Shown here: positions 1-10,679 of the stretch, one piece after another
How positions within the stretch are numbered: the first letter of the stretch is position 1
Layout of the letters: each line of letters begins with the position of its first letter
NCBI GenBank assembly: GCA_015680685.1
Contig: MNCI01027100.1
Span: 579,950-643,949, forward strand
Origin: Gnetum montanum
Lineage: Eukaryota > Streptophyta > Gnetopsida > Gnetales > Gnetaceae
Length of the DNA: 64,000 nt
Reading direction: 5' to 3'
The notes under the pieces: model-generated
What the model was told of the DNA's origin: nothing
Seen by the model: only the letters and a program-made list of their open reading frames with translations
Database searches by the model: none
Translations under genes and position numbers: made by a program

Positions 1-306
1 GGGGGGCTGGGTAACCCGGAGGCGCAACGTTTCATCAGCCCGAGAGTGGGCCGCAATGCACCCCCCGGATGAGACGGCGGGCTGGTGCGGCCCCCCGTCG
101 GGCGGCGATTTTTGTTGGCCAAGCGGGCTGTCCGCCCGCGGAGGTTGTTGCGGGTCTTCCGTCACCGGCTGCGTCGGCGTCGGCGTCTGCTCCACGGTCT
201 GTGTCTGTTCCACAGTCTGTGTCTGCTCCACGGTCTGCGTCTGCTCCACCGTCTGTGGCTGCTCCACGGTGGTCTGCTCCACGGTTTGCTCCACGGTTTC
301 TTCCAT
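1..306 (-). CDS. Partial unknown ORF with TVEQTQ-type repeats, running off the left edge
   Basis: From an ATG at 306-304 the minus strand stays open to base 1 (102 codons, no stop). The product starts MEETVEQTVEQTTVEQ, runs through about seven VEQ-containing units, mostly TVEQTQ, and then becomes Pro/Gln/Ser-rich and low in complexity. It is acidic at first; no domain, signal peptide or membrane segment is visible. The DNA is markedly GC-rich while everything from about 310 onward is AT-rich, so composition changes close to the proposed start. The repeat codons vary at third positions (GTG/GAG/CAG, ACC/ACG/ACA), as expected when the peptide rather than the DNA is conserved. I do not recognise the protein. 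It could be a host first exon or the start of a mobile-element ORF. The start is the first ATG; nothing upstream confirms it. Confidence 0.45.
   Translation of the reverse strand, partial: MEETVEQTVEQTTVEQPQTVEQTQTVEQTQTVEQTQTVEQTPTPTQPVTEDPQQPPRADSPLGQQKSPPDGGPHQPAVSSGGCIAAHSRADETLRLRVTQPP
184..301. repeat. Imperfect 18-bp tandem repeat (codes for VEQTQT on the minus strand)
   Basis: On the plus strand the unit reads roughly GTCTGCTCCACGGTCTGT. Four clear 18-bp copies are followed by shorter 12- and 15-bp versions. All unit lengths are multiples of three, so the minus-strand frame is kept throughout. Confidence 0.8.
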
Positions 307-479
307 TCGAATCCTAAGGGAATTTCAGATAGAAGTTTTGAAAGTATTCTTTGAAAAATTTTAACCCTGATAATTTTTTTAGGTAGAGTAGCAAAACCTG
401 CAATGTGGGCAAAGGGAGATCTGGAGCCATCCCCACCCTGATTCCTGGCCCCAATTGGTGAGGCACCCCATTCCGAGGG

Positions 480-1410
480 TGCCCTTGGCTCCATTGCGGG
501 CCCCTTAAGGGGAGGCCCACAAATCCATGATCCCAACTTGTTCCTTGAGATCCTTCTTATGCTTTTAGCGAACTCGCTACCACCTGCCAACGTTAATAGC
601 TTTAGGCTTAACTTGGCAAGTCGTCGTAGTGTGTCCCACTTTCCTGCATTGCTGACAAGGGACCCCATTGGACCCTGATTCTGTACTCTCCACGAGAAAG
701 TTCTCATATTCCACCGTTATCCTCTCCTCCCCTGATGGAAGGGCCAGGACTAGGTCCTTGAGCAAGTCCTTCGAAGAGAGCAAACGCCAAACGCAAAAGT
801 GGGCAAAGCCCATCCTCTCCATAGTCTGAGTGGGTTTGTCCAATGTGATGAATTCCCTGAAATAAGCCACCAAAAACTAAAAGAACTCAGGCATCCACAC
901 CTTCTAAGAAACACCAAAAACGTGAATCTAGACTAGGGCCCACAAGAAAAGGTCTTTATCCCAGTGTGCCCTAGGCCTCCAAGTCATGAGGGCAAGGCCC
1001 CTCACTCCAAAAAACCAAGGAACCCCCAACAGGACACAGTCTTGGTCCTCAATATAGCGAAAAACAAAAAGAATGAGTTTCTCCGAGAGACTCCTTACCC
1101 CCACATTATCAAGCCCCCACGTGGTAACCACCCATTTCCTAATAAGCTCAAGCTTGGGCTGTGGCCTGCTTGAGATGAAACAACTAATAAGGCCCCTCTT
1201 GATGGTCCCCAAGGCCATCAACGGCAACTGAGGCACCTCCAACTGAAGAGACTCCTCGCTCTACACAGATGCCCCAAAGAAACCCCCAAGGATGGAGCTC
1301 CCATGTCCACCCAAACCCATGCTACCCCAGATCCTGCTCCCATTCTAAAAATCAGTCTAAGCATCATCAAAATTGCTTCCCATACTTGCCCCGCCTGTTC
1401 CATCACCATC
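480..1410 (-). pseudogene. LINE ORF1 remnant (DUF4283 plus CCHC zinc knuckle)
   Basis: The minus strand between about 1240 and 930 gives a DUF4283-like core with the hallmark VLLGVPWFFG motif and a following W-R-P-x-A-H-W segment. After a few stops and frame changes, 873-580 continues with EFITLDKPTQ and then a zinc knuckle (C-x2-C-x4-H-x4-C, bases 657-616). DUF4283 followed by zf-CCHC is the usual make-up of the first ORF of plant L1-type LINEs, whose product binds the element RNA. Stops and frameshifts show it is dead. No endonuclease or reverse transcriptase follows downstream on this strand, so the element is truncated or replaced by the GC-rich block at 1-306. Confidence 0.7.
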
Positions 1411-1929
1411 CTGCCCAGACCTTGCCACTGGTAGTCCCTCCAACTTCACCTTTGGTGCCCATTCTAGTTCCACCTTTGGTTCCTGCTTCGACTCCCATTT
1501 GAATTTCTTGGCAAATCCCAGTCTTCATCCTAAAAATAAAATCTTTAGCTAATAGATGCCAAGCCACTAAGAAAGTGCTTTAGAGGATGATTAGCTTCTC
1601 ATTTGCACCATTTTACTCCATCTGTTGTGGTATATTCTGGAATGTCATAATAATAACAACAAAATCTAACAGACCTCTAAGAGCAAGAGAATTGGACACA
1701 CCTAGGAAAGGAAGCAATGCTCTAACATTGTACCAAATTGTCTCAATCTTTTAGGACTAGATTCCTAAAAATCCATTGGTTGTTGGATGGCTACCCTACA
1801 AAGACAAAGTAACCATGTGAGGGGTAATGGGTTGCCTTCCTATCACCAACTCCACAAGAAAGAAACCAGTCATTGAAGATTCTTGATGTTATAACTCAAT
1901 CGGATGATGCCCATTAGAAGTGGCCAATT
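1411..1929. other. Unassigned AT-rich stretch
   Basis: Nothing recognisable on either strand. It lies between the LINE remnant and the gypsy integrase region and may hold the eroded 3' end of either element. Confidence 0.4.
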
Positions 1930-2173
1930 TTTCTAATCATTATAAACGTAGTGTCAAAGGTGCTACTAAATTACAAGATTCACATGATCCCTTTGTCCAT
2001 CTACCTGAGGATGGAAATTACTAGAGTTTTAACTGCATCCAAACATGCTAAACAAAGCCCGCTAGAAGGTGCTGGTGAAACGAGGGTCTCAATCAAAGAC
2101 AATGCTTATGTGCCATCCTTGCACAAGGGCCATGCTAATCTTTTGTATTTTTCCAATTTTTTCTCACATCTGC

Positions 2174-2464
2174 TTATATAAGCAAACAAAAATATTTGGT
2201 CACTTTATGACACAACAAAGATGTCATATAACATTGAGCCCTACATGGAATGAAGATAGCAAAATTTGAAAATTTGTCTGCCACAACGACATTCGAAAGT
2301 CCTTGGATGATGGGCAATTTTGTAAGAAAATCCATGATGACAATGGCCCAAGGATAAGGAGGTATTTCCAATCCAAGCAAATTTCCATGAGGGTGTTTGG
2401 TGCAACTTTTATCCCATAGGCATACCAAACATTTTTGAACATAACCAATTACATCTCTATACAT
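2174..2464 (-). pseudogene. Gypsy integrase fragment
   Basis: A 96-codon open stretch contains the zinc-binding-domain tail (Y-V-Q-K-C-L-V-C) and the start of the catalytic core with its first acidic residue (I-M-D-F-L-T-K-L-P). Downstream core residues are lost to frameshifts. It lies at the 3' end of the 1930-6196 element. Confidence 0.75.
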
Positions 2465-3289
2465 CTTTGGCCAAAAGCATACTCCTTCAATTAAGGCAAG
2501 GGTTCTTTGCTAACCAAAGTACCCTACCCTAGGAGTGTCCTAACATTTTTTTTGATTCTTTCTTTTTGTAAACTACGTTAATTTGGAACACAAATTTAAG
2601 TGTCTTTAAACTAGAGCAGCTGATTCTTTATTTCAAACTAGAGTGTCCAACCAAAAAAGTCTCAATTTCATAAGATCAATAATCTGTGGATCTCACTTCA
2701 AACCATCCTAGATGCGAGCCAATAAGACATCATCACATTATATATGAAAAGTTTAAGATCCATTTATAGTGAAAAGTTATGAGGATGATCAAGGGTTAAT
2801 AGCTTAAAGCATCAGTTATAACATTTTTCTTCCTAGGTGTATACACTAACTATAAATCAAAGTCTAAGAGCAATGCCAACCATGGTTTTGATTGATTCAA
2901 TAGATAGCTAGTAGCTAAGTTGTTAGTTTCAACATAGACATGACCACCAAGTAGGTAGTGTTTGCAGCTCCTTAGGTAATGGACTATTGCAAATACTTCT
3001 TTTCATGTATTGGCCACCCATGCTCATCTCGATTTAACTTCCAAGATTTGAAAGTGACTGGGTACCCTTCCTAAAATAACACTCCCCCAATAGCATCATC
3101 ACTTGCATTCGTATGAACCTCAAAAGGCTTAGAGATATTGGAGAGAGCCAATACAAGATGGGAATTAGTAGCTTACTTAATTTTCTTAAACACTAGTTAG
3201 CAACTCTTGTTCCACTTTCAAGGAACACCATTTTCTGCAAGTCAATGAGTGGAGCCATAATGCTAGAGAAATTTTTGATAAACCATTCA

Positions 3290-3960
3290 TAAAAACTAGT
3301 CATTCCCATAAATAGTTGGACCTCATGGACATTAGTGGGATTAGGCCACTTATGAACAACCTTAACTTTCTTTGGATTTGGTTTGATCTACCCATGTTTA
3401 ACAATATGGTTGAGAATTTCAACTCTATTTGTTGAGCTCACATTTCTACCTTTTAACATATAATTGATTCTATTGTAGTTTTTTGAAGACCATTTGCAAA
3501 TGCAAGACATGATCCTCAAGGGTCCAACTGCGTAATAGAATATCATCCAAATAAAGTACTACAAATTTGAAGAACAATCAGAATATGTCATTCATAAGGG
3601 TAATATCTTCTTCCTAATGACACAAAAGAAGCTAACATTACAAAGACCAAAGGGCATCATGATTCATTCATAAGATCCATATTTGATTACACAAGTTTGT
3701 TCCTTGTCACCTTCTGCTATACAAACTCGGTAATAACCTTGCCATAGGTCTGGGCAAAACAGCGAGCCTTATCCAATTGATCAAATAAGTCTAAAATTAG
3801 TGGCATTGAATACTTGTTCTTTATAGTGTGTTGGTTTGGTGAGCTTATAATCATCATAAACACAAGTACTTGTCTTTCATGGCAGCAAATAACACAGGTG
3901 CCACAAAGGGAGACTTTGACAAGCATAGATACATTTTGATATTAGACTTTCAAGCTAACA
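3290..3960 (-). pseudogene. Gypsy reverse transcriptase remnant
   Basis: Broken frames give the stretch with K-D-K-Y-L-C in place of the usual K-D-G-T-L-R, then YSMPLILDLFDQLDKAR, a degraded G-Y-Y/H-x-V segment, T-C-V-I-K-Y-G-S, and the M-P-F-G-L-C-N motif. The catalytic YxDD is eroded. This order is diagnostic for a gypsy RT. Confidence 0.75.
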
Positions 3961-4779
3961 CTTCAACTGTACCAACTGTAGTCTAGTTAAGTGATATCAC
4001 CTCTAAATGGTTGGGGTTGTTCCTAGCTTTAACTCTATCTTATGATCAACAACTCATTGAGGTGGAAAATTCTTTGGCAATTCTAAGGCATAACATCCTG
4101 ATAATGATCAAACACCTTACCAACCTAAGGATCCAAATTTGGATCAAATTCATTCGCCTTTACAAGATCATCTAACAAAACAACCAAGTTGAAATTTTGC
4201 TTAGGATCTCAAACTACACATCTCAAAACCATTGGGGAGACAACCTAGAAATTTGGATCCATTGCTTTAGCCAATTGTGCATCATAAGACTTTATTAGAC
4301 AAAGCAAGTCCTCATGAGAAATAAAAATAAGATCTAGATAAGCTGCAATGAGGACCTTTGCCTTGAGTAGGAATTCTTGTCCCAAAATAACATTGAAAGA
4401 ATCTACATCAAGGACTCCTCACCAAGACTCCACCTAAGTCAACACATTTTTTGGATAATTCTAACTCAACAAATTGGTTGAAACTTAGCCAATTTGCATG
4501 AAGCTTCCACTGGAAGTCTCTTGCAATGGATTATATCATGTACTTATGGTTGGCCCCATTATCCACGAACACAATGACCTATCTTGTACCCACCTTTGCA
4601 GGAACCATTTGAATTTGATGCATACTACCGAATATCATGTTCCATAGGTTCAAAGTCACTGCAATTTGAGTGATTGTCTTAGACAAGTATAAAATCATTG
4701 CTCACTTCTTTGGTTCTCTACAAAACTGTGATCTATGATATGTAGAGTTGGATTAAAGCAATCCTCTTAAGGTCATCAA

Positions 4780-5400
4780 CTACATTGCTCAGACTTGACC
4801 CTTTCTGATGTCAGCTCTTCCAATGCTTAAAGGACAATTTCTAGTTAGGTGATTTCCTTAGTAGATAAAACATTGAATAGGATCCTTTGAATAATCGCCT
4901 GGAGATTTAGCATGGTTTCTTACCTTCTAGTTGCCATTTTCCTTCAAAATCTTTTCTTTTTTGCCACAAGTTTCAATTGTTAGCAGGGCCCTTGACAAAG
5001 TGATTTCCCTATTAGTTCTGCCTTGATCCACTACCCTCTTCAATAGATCCAACATTAGTTCTATGACACTAAGAGGATGCACCTTGCTTACCTTTTTTAG
5101 TCGTATCCTTGGCCTTATAATCAAGAGATGTGCTAGCAGTTGTGATTACTTCAAGCAATATATCGATACACCATCAACATACCTCCAATTGTGCCCAAGG
5201 TGGGAGACCATTTATAAACTTGAAAGAACCAATCGTAATCACTCATACCAGGAATAAGCAACATCAAGTCCTGGAATGCATGAATATAGTCCTCCCACTT
5301 GCCAATGTGTTTTTGGATCTCATGCTTTGTTTGGGCCACCCATTTTGAATTCCTTGGGTGTAACTATTTCATCAAAGAAACCTTAAATTGTTTTCAGGAA
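4780..5400 (-). pseudogene. Gypsy gag remnant with degraded zinc knuckle
   Basis: Open pieces at 5339-5151 (K-W-E-D-Y-I-H-A-F-Q-D-L, a retrotransposon gag-like core) and 5124-4927 are followed near 4880-4840 by C-F-I-Y...N-H-L-T-R-N-C-P, a CCHC knuckle in which the second Cys is Tyr. This fits the nucleic-acid-binding end of gag just upstream of the protease. Confidence 0.6.
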
Positions 5401-6182
5401 TTAATTTCTTCATCTACGAAACTGTTTTTTTAACATGAAGAAGGCCCCACCACCACAGACACCCTCTGAGTTGGGGAAACTCTACTGGTTATTAAATACA
5501 TTTTCAAGCCATGGAAGAAGGAATTGATCTTGGCATTCTTTCACTCCACATCCTAAGTCCCCAATTCTCTAACCTTGATTATTGCAACTCCCATAGGCTC
5601 ATCAAATAACCATCCAACCAAACAATAATTCAAGACAACATTTTCATTTTTGAAGTTAGTCACTTCACTGGTCAACCCAACTAGGAAATCTTTCCAAACC
5701 TTCACTCAAGCAACCAGGTCATAAATCACAAGAACCTTAGCCTAAGTAGACTAATATGACTCTCAAGTTTTAGTACAAACCCATCATACAATCTAGGTGA
5801 TCCTTCAACACTAAGACTAGCTTTAGCCAATTCAGCCCAATCCTTTGTCTAGAGGCCAATCTTGCTCCAAGCTAGATTCATTTCCTTGAGAAGATGAAGT
5901 ATAAAGTTAGTGTTCTTAGAACTTGAATTTGCCAAGGCCTCATGCACTACCTTGACCTACTTCCAAAGGTTTTAAAACTTTTCCTCATTTTGATCCAAGA
6001 TTGTCTCCTCTTTTGTGATGAGTTGATCCTCTACTGTCCCACTTAGCCCTTTTAGATTCATTTATAAAGGCCTCCTTTTTATGGCACAAACAATAAAAAT
6101 AGTTGACTAGAACATGTTGAGAATGAAAACCTCATGGATCAAAATCCCACGACTAACAATCAAACCTAAACAAACCAATCAA

Positions 6183-6195
6183 TCTCTAATACTAT
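6183..6195 (-). promoter_or_regulatory. Probable primer binding site (initiator Met tRNA), degraded
   Basis: The minus strand reads TAGTATTAGAGA, two changes from the TGGTATCAGAG core used by many plant retrotransposons. It lies just upstream of gag and is preceded by a possible LTR end (...TTTTTACA). Its position supports a 5' LTR lying above 6197. Confidence 0.45.
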
Positions 6196-6196
6196 T

Positions 6197-7500
6197 TGTA
6201 AAAATGTTGTTCCTAAAACATTTTTTGGCACCACCTAAGTCTTAAAAACCCATATTTTGACATCAAGATGGAACTCAAGCGAAGTATGGCTCCCTAATAA
6301 TCAAGCTTAAAACAGACAAAACACAAGTCAGAGTCCCGAGAGCTAGTCATAAACATGAGTGTTGTATGAAACAAATCACAAGAAGCAAGCCACATCAAGC
6401 CAATTAATCACTCCCTAACTAGACTCATGCACCATGGGAACTACTAGCTAAACCCTTCAAATTCATCAAAGAGTGCTTGTAGTTGGCATCACACCCATAT
6501 GAATGCATGCACAAGAAGCCATTGCACATCCCATGTTAATACTCAAGAATAAACCCAAATGTAGAGTTGAACTATGAAACCATCCTAAGCATGGCCCTTT
6601 TGAGGAGGGTATATGAGGAAAGGCCCAAGACCACTGACTTGGTGCATGGAACTATAAGCATGGTTTTCAAAACACAAGGAGCAAAGGACCCCTTGTAACC
6701 TAGCAATCCTCAAGCCATGGGAAGGTAGTAGGTGACCACCAATCCTAGTGTCTCACTTACAATCCACCCTTGCTTGAAGTAAGTAATGACCTTAGAGCAT
6801 GGCCCAAGTAGCCACGAGGATGCCACAATTTGATCAAGTAAGGATTGTGTCAATTTAGGGGATGACGAAATTTTAAAGACATATAGTAGCTCACTTAAGA
6901 CAAAGGGTTTTGTTCATGATGACTGTGGTGAAATCTCAGTGGTTCAAGGCTAGGCATGGAAAGTAGGTTTTACAGAATTACATTAATCCCAAACAAAGGC
7001 AATGTAGAGACAAAAGATTTAGGAAATAGATTGTGATCATGCAAGTGAGTGATATCCCAAGAGAAATGGAAGAGGATGACACATCATTGTGGATGGATTT
7101 TATTAGGAAATAAACAATATGTTTGGGAAGCAAAAAAGAGTAAGTATTGAGCGTTGTGGAGTGGAAATGGCTCCTCAACTTGCTTGCACTAAAGCACAAG
7201 TTTCAAGAGAATCCTCCCTGGATCAACAAGGCATCAAACAATTAGAAAGTAAACTAGAACTTAGCTAGAAAAATGGAATATCTCTGTCATTAGCTGTAGC
7301 AAAGTAGTACATTGCAAACACAAGGGAGGCCAAGCTCCAATCACATTCTTAAACCTATTACAAGACCTACCTCAAAATCTCAAGTCTCTTAGCAAACCTC
7401 ACTTTTGGCTTCATCACTTCCATCCTTTATTGACATTTTCTTCTTCTTCACCATCTTCCTCTTCATTATCATCTCTCAATTACACTACAAAATGATAAAA
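6197..7500. other. Possible 5' LTR of the gypsy element; no gene seen
   Basis: This stretch starts where the element's 5' LTR should lie (minus orientation). No second copy was found at the other end of the element, so it cannot be proved to be an LTR. No coding region is visible. A pyrimidine-rich tract (TTCTTCTTC...) lies near 7435-7465. Confidence 0.35.
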
Positions 7501-7929
7501 TACTTGCCCTCTATCTTTTAAATCTCAGTTCTTATATCAATAAAAAGATTTTAAATCTCAATTACAACAAGGGGGACATATGGCCAACAAAACAGCTAAA
7601 GTTTACTATAGGAGGTGTAGCTGGTGTGACTAGTACACTTGGCGTTGATTGGTGCTATAGGAGATGCAGGGCTTACAAAAGTGCAAACCAACTCACCACG
7701 CACTAGCTATAGGAACCGCACTATCTACAGGGGCCACACTATCTAGGTGCATGCTAGCACATGTTCCTTAATATTCTCTACTTTTACTATGGAGAAGTAC
7801 AATTATGAGACTCACATGCCAATTATTGTTTATAGTGGCCAACACATTAGAGTACATCACACTATTTTATTCTGCGAAGTCTAAGCTATGATAAGAAGAA
7901 ACAACATTATGAGGAGAATCAGGATCTTC

Positions 7930-8690
7930 CAAAAGATACAGGGTTTGGCTTCTTCCACCTCAAGTAGAGAGAAAGTGGATCTCAGAATCCATTTGGTGGA
8001 GCCGGAGTGTTCTTGGTCCTGAGCCAGCTTGTTGATAGGCTTTCTTTATGTCATGAACATTGTTGGTGTAGATGTCCTCATAGAAAGCAAATTCCCAGGG
8101 CTGATTCCAATTTCTCCTTTTCTTGATAACAAATGTTAGCATATAGTAAGGAGTACATCCATAGGTGATGAAATGCCACTCTCTAGGAGTAGGACTGTAA
8201 TACAAGTAGTCTCCATGCTAAGCATTTCATTGGTCAAACAAATATCTAGGATATGATCTTGGATATACCTAAGGAGAGTGACCAAAGTTTGCCCACCAAT
8301 CCCAAAAGCTATTATCAAGAGTTATACTTCCCCGTGGATTTATTTCTATTGTGTGTACATAGTACTTGTTGGGCTGATAATAGGGCCAATGAAAAACCTA
8401 TGAAGGTAATTGGGTTTGGAAATTTAATTGGCACAATTCAACAGAAGTGCAAGTATGAATGCGAGGGAAAGCAGGCAGATGGGGAGAATAAAATTTTTTG
8501 ACCTTAACCACAAAATATGGGGCTTGGTTAGTTAGGACATGAAGAAATTCATAGAATCTACCTCTGTAGGAATACCTAATCCCATGTTGTTCTAAAGAAG
8601 GCATATAAGACTCCATACTCTAACAACTATGAAGCAAATGAGATGATCTTAAGGACCACCCTTCAACTTCTAATATATCTGCAAAACAAA
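7930..8690 (-). pseudogene. Pararetroviral 3' coding debris of unknown function
   Basis: Downstream of RNase H, open stretches at 8616-8398, 8318-8136 and 8205-7960 overlap in different frames, indicating one decayed ORF of about 240 codons. It has no retrotransposon motif I recognise. In caulimovirids a separate ORF can follow the polymerase, so this may be that ORF. Assignment rests on position only. Confidence 0.4.
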
Positions 8691-8699
8691 ATAAATACA

Positions 8700-10409
8700 A
8701 TTTTTAGTAGTATCTATTGTTCTTTAAGTTGGAACTCTCTAGTTAGGAAATCAGCTAGACTGTTATGTTTACCATTTATATATTCAGTGGAGAAATCAAA
8801 ATTAGCTAAATAAAGTGCCACCTAATCAATCTCATATGAGTACTTTATTGAGGGACTTAAAGCTTAAGTACTTATCACTTCATATTATGAAGTGAGTATT
8901 TTGCAGGAACAACCTAAACTTTTCTATACCTTTAACTACGGCAAGTAATTCTTTGTGAGTACTATGATAGTTCTGTTGGGTTTCATTAAACTTGCCGGAT
9001 GCATATCTATAGACTCTTATGACCTTATCTTTTTCTTCTTTTAAAGCTGCACCCCAGAACTCATATGATGCATTTGTTTCTAGGATGAGGGTTCCATTTG
9101 TAGGGAGTTGTAGCTTTGGTAGCTTGCTGCATTGTTTTCTAAGGTGTAAGACAGTGTTAGTGTGTTCTTGTGTCCATGGAGGAGGATTTTGGCTTAATTG
9201 CTCATTAAGTAATTTCCAATCTCTAGCCAAGTGTTTATAAAAATTGAACACATAATTGATACATCCTAAAAATCTCTGCAATTACGTTTTGTCTCTTAAT
9301 TCATTAGAAAATTTGCTGATGGATTTGAGAATATGCTCTTGAAGTGATATTTTTCCTTGAGATATTCCAAGGCCTAAGAATTCAATCAAATCTTTAGCAA
9401 TATACATTTTCGTCAAGTACAAAACTAGTCCATTTTTATCTACTAACTTGAAAAAGATATTTAGGTGCTCTAGATGTTGTTGTGGATTTTTACTCATAAC
9501 CAATATATCATCAATGTATACCATAATAAAAGGATCTAGACTGAAAATTGCGTCCATGGCTTTTTGGAAGATGGAGGGAGCTATCTTAAACTCGAAAGGT
9601 AATACAGTCCATTGGTAGAGACCTCTAAGAACTGTGAAAGCAGTCTTCCGTCACAGTCTTCCCTCGGTCTTGTTCCTCTATTTGTATTTGCCAAAAGCTT
9701 GATTTTAAATCAAACTTAGAGTATACAAGTGTATGTAGTAATTTTTGGAATATATCATCCTTACTAGGTATAGGGTGTTATATTGGATTAATGAGTTCAT
9801 TTAAGGGCTTATAATTTACAACAAGCCTCTTCTTTCCACACACCTGTTCAGCTCTTTTGTTCACATAAAAGGCAACACAAACAAACATACTAGTACTAGG
9901 TTGGATTAATCCTTTGATTAGTAATGTTTGTATTTCTGTGTCACACTCCTTTTTGAGTGAAGAAGGCATTCCAATGTGATGTGCCTTTGCCTTTATTTTT
10001 ATGTTGTCTTTTAATTCAATCCAACACCAATGCTCTTTTTTATTTTTAAAAACAGGATCATCATAAGCTAATGTTAGTAGTCTTTTCTGAATCTCTTCAA
10101 ATTGGTCTTTTAATTTTTCAACACTATTAATCACCCATGGTTTTTTTTCTACTTTTGTTGGTCTGGGCTTTTGGAACCTTTGTTTGTAGTTATTTATTAT
10201 AGGGAATTTATTATTTGCTAATAAAACATAAGACTGGGCTACAATATATGGTTCTAATTTCTCTAAATTATATGTTCCTAGTAATAGGTCATATGACCTC
10301 ATATCATAATGGTGTATTTTTATATAGATAAGTTTATTATCAGAAGTCTTAATTGGAATAGTGGCTTGGTATTCTAGTGGTGCTTTCTGGGCGTTAAATG
10401 TAACAAATG
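8700..10409 (-). pseudogene. Pararetroviral reverse transcriptase-RNase H, broken
   Basis: Open pieces at 10302-9778 (end of protease linker and RT N-terminus), 9557-9282 (with YIDD near 9518-9507) and 9281-8880 (RT thumb and RNase H start, including E-T-N-A-S, where the canonical first RNase H Asp is Asn) succeed each other, with a frame-damaged part at 9780-9560. RNase H sequence continues degraded to about 8720. The enzyme would copy the viral RNA to DNA. Upstream coding continues only beyond the copia insertion at 14158. Confidence 0.8.
10405..10409. repeat. Target-site duplication (AAATG), left copy
   Basis: Identical to 14158-14162 on the other side of the copia element. Five bases is the normal copia duplication length. 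Confidence 0.9.
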
Positions 10410-10651
10410 TGAAAACAAAGGTCTCTAAATGTGTATCCTTTGAATTATTTTATTTACTCTCAAGAAGATACATTATACAGCCAGCCAAGGCTTAGTACTC
10501 GACTACAAATTAGGAAACAAACTGAAAAAATAAATAGAAATCACCTAAACTAGGAAATTACAAATGGAAACAATCAAGAAACAAATTGGCTTAAAATAAG
10601 AAGTTGACCAAAAACAAATCCCTAACATTCAGGATTTCTAATTTTCTAACA
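10410..10651 (-). repeat. Copia 3' LTR
   Basis: Homologous over its whole length to 13918-14157. It carries the TG...CA ends and borders the polypurine tract at about 10652-10660. Confidence 0.93.
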
Positions 10652-10679
10652 CTGCCCCTCAAGTTGGTGAATGGATATC

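Larger units (their letters stand above)
1930..6196 (-). mobile_element. Decayed Ty3/gypsy retrotransposon, chromovirus type
   Basis: Reading the minus strand from high to low coordinates gives the order primer binding site (about 6195), gag (5400-4780), protease region, reverse transcriptase (3960-3290), RNase H, and integrase (2470-2174), which is the gag-PR-RT-RH-IN order of Ty3/gypsy. Recognisable pieces include the RT core starting near YSMPLILDLFDQL and the integrase stretch around MYRDVIGYVQKCLVC and WAIVIMDFLTKLP. Stops and frameshifts occur every few dozen codons, so no product can be made. Similarity of the integrase to plant chromoviruses comes from memory of the family, not from a search. 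A matching pair of LTRs was not found, so the outer limits are approximate. Confidence 0.8.

Noticed and set aside
56-364. Plus-strand Cys/Ser/Val repeat frames over the left-edge minisatellite
   Set aside because: Shadows of the same 18-bp repeat. They cross the composition boundary without regard to it.
162-707. Long minus-strand frame with Trp/Ser/Arg repeats
   Set aside because: Its repeat is the out-of-frame reading of the VEQTQT array, and it runs through the LINE remnant in the wrong frame. The frame read from 306 gives a more sensible peptide.
7500-7930. Further coding sequence beyond the pararetroviral tail
   Set aside because: Short broken frames only; nothing matching a known protein.
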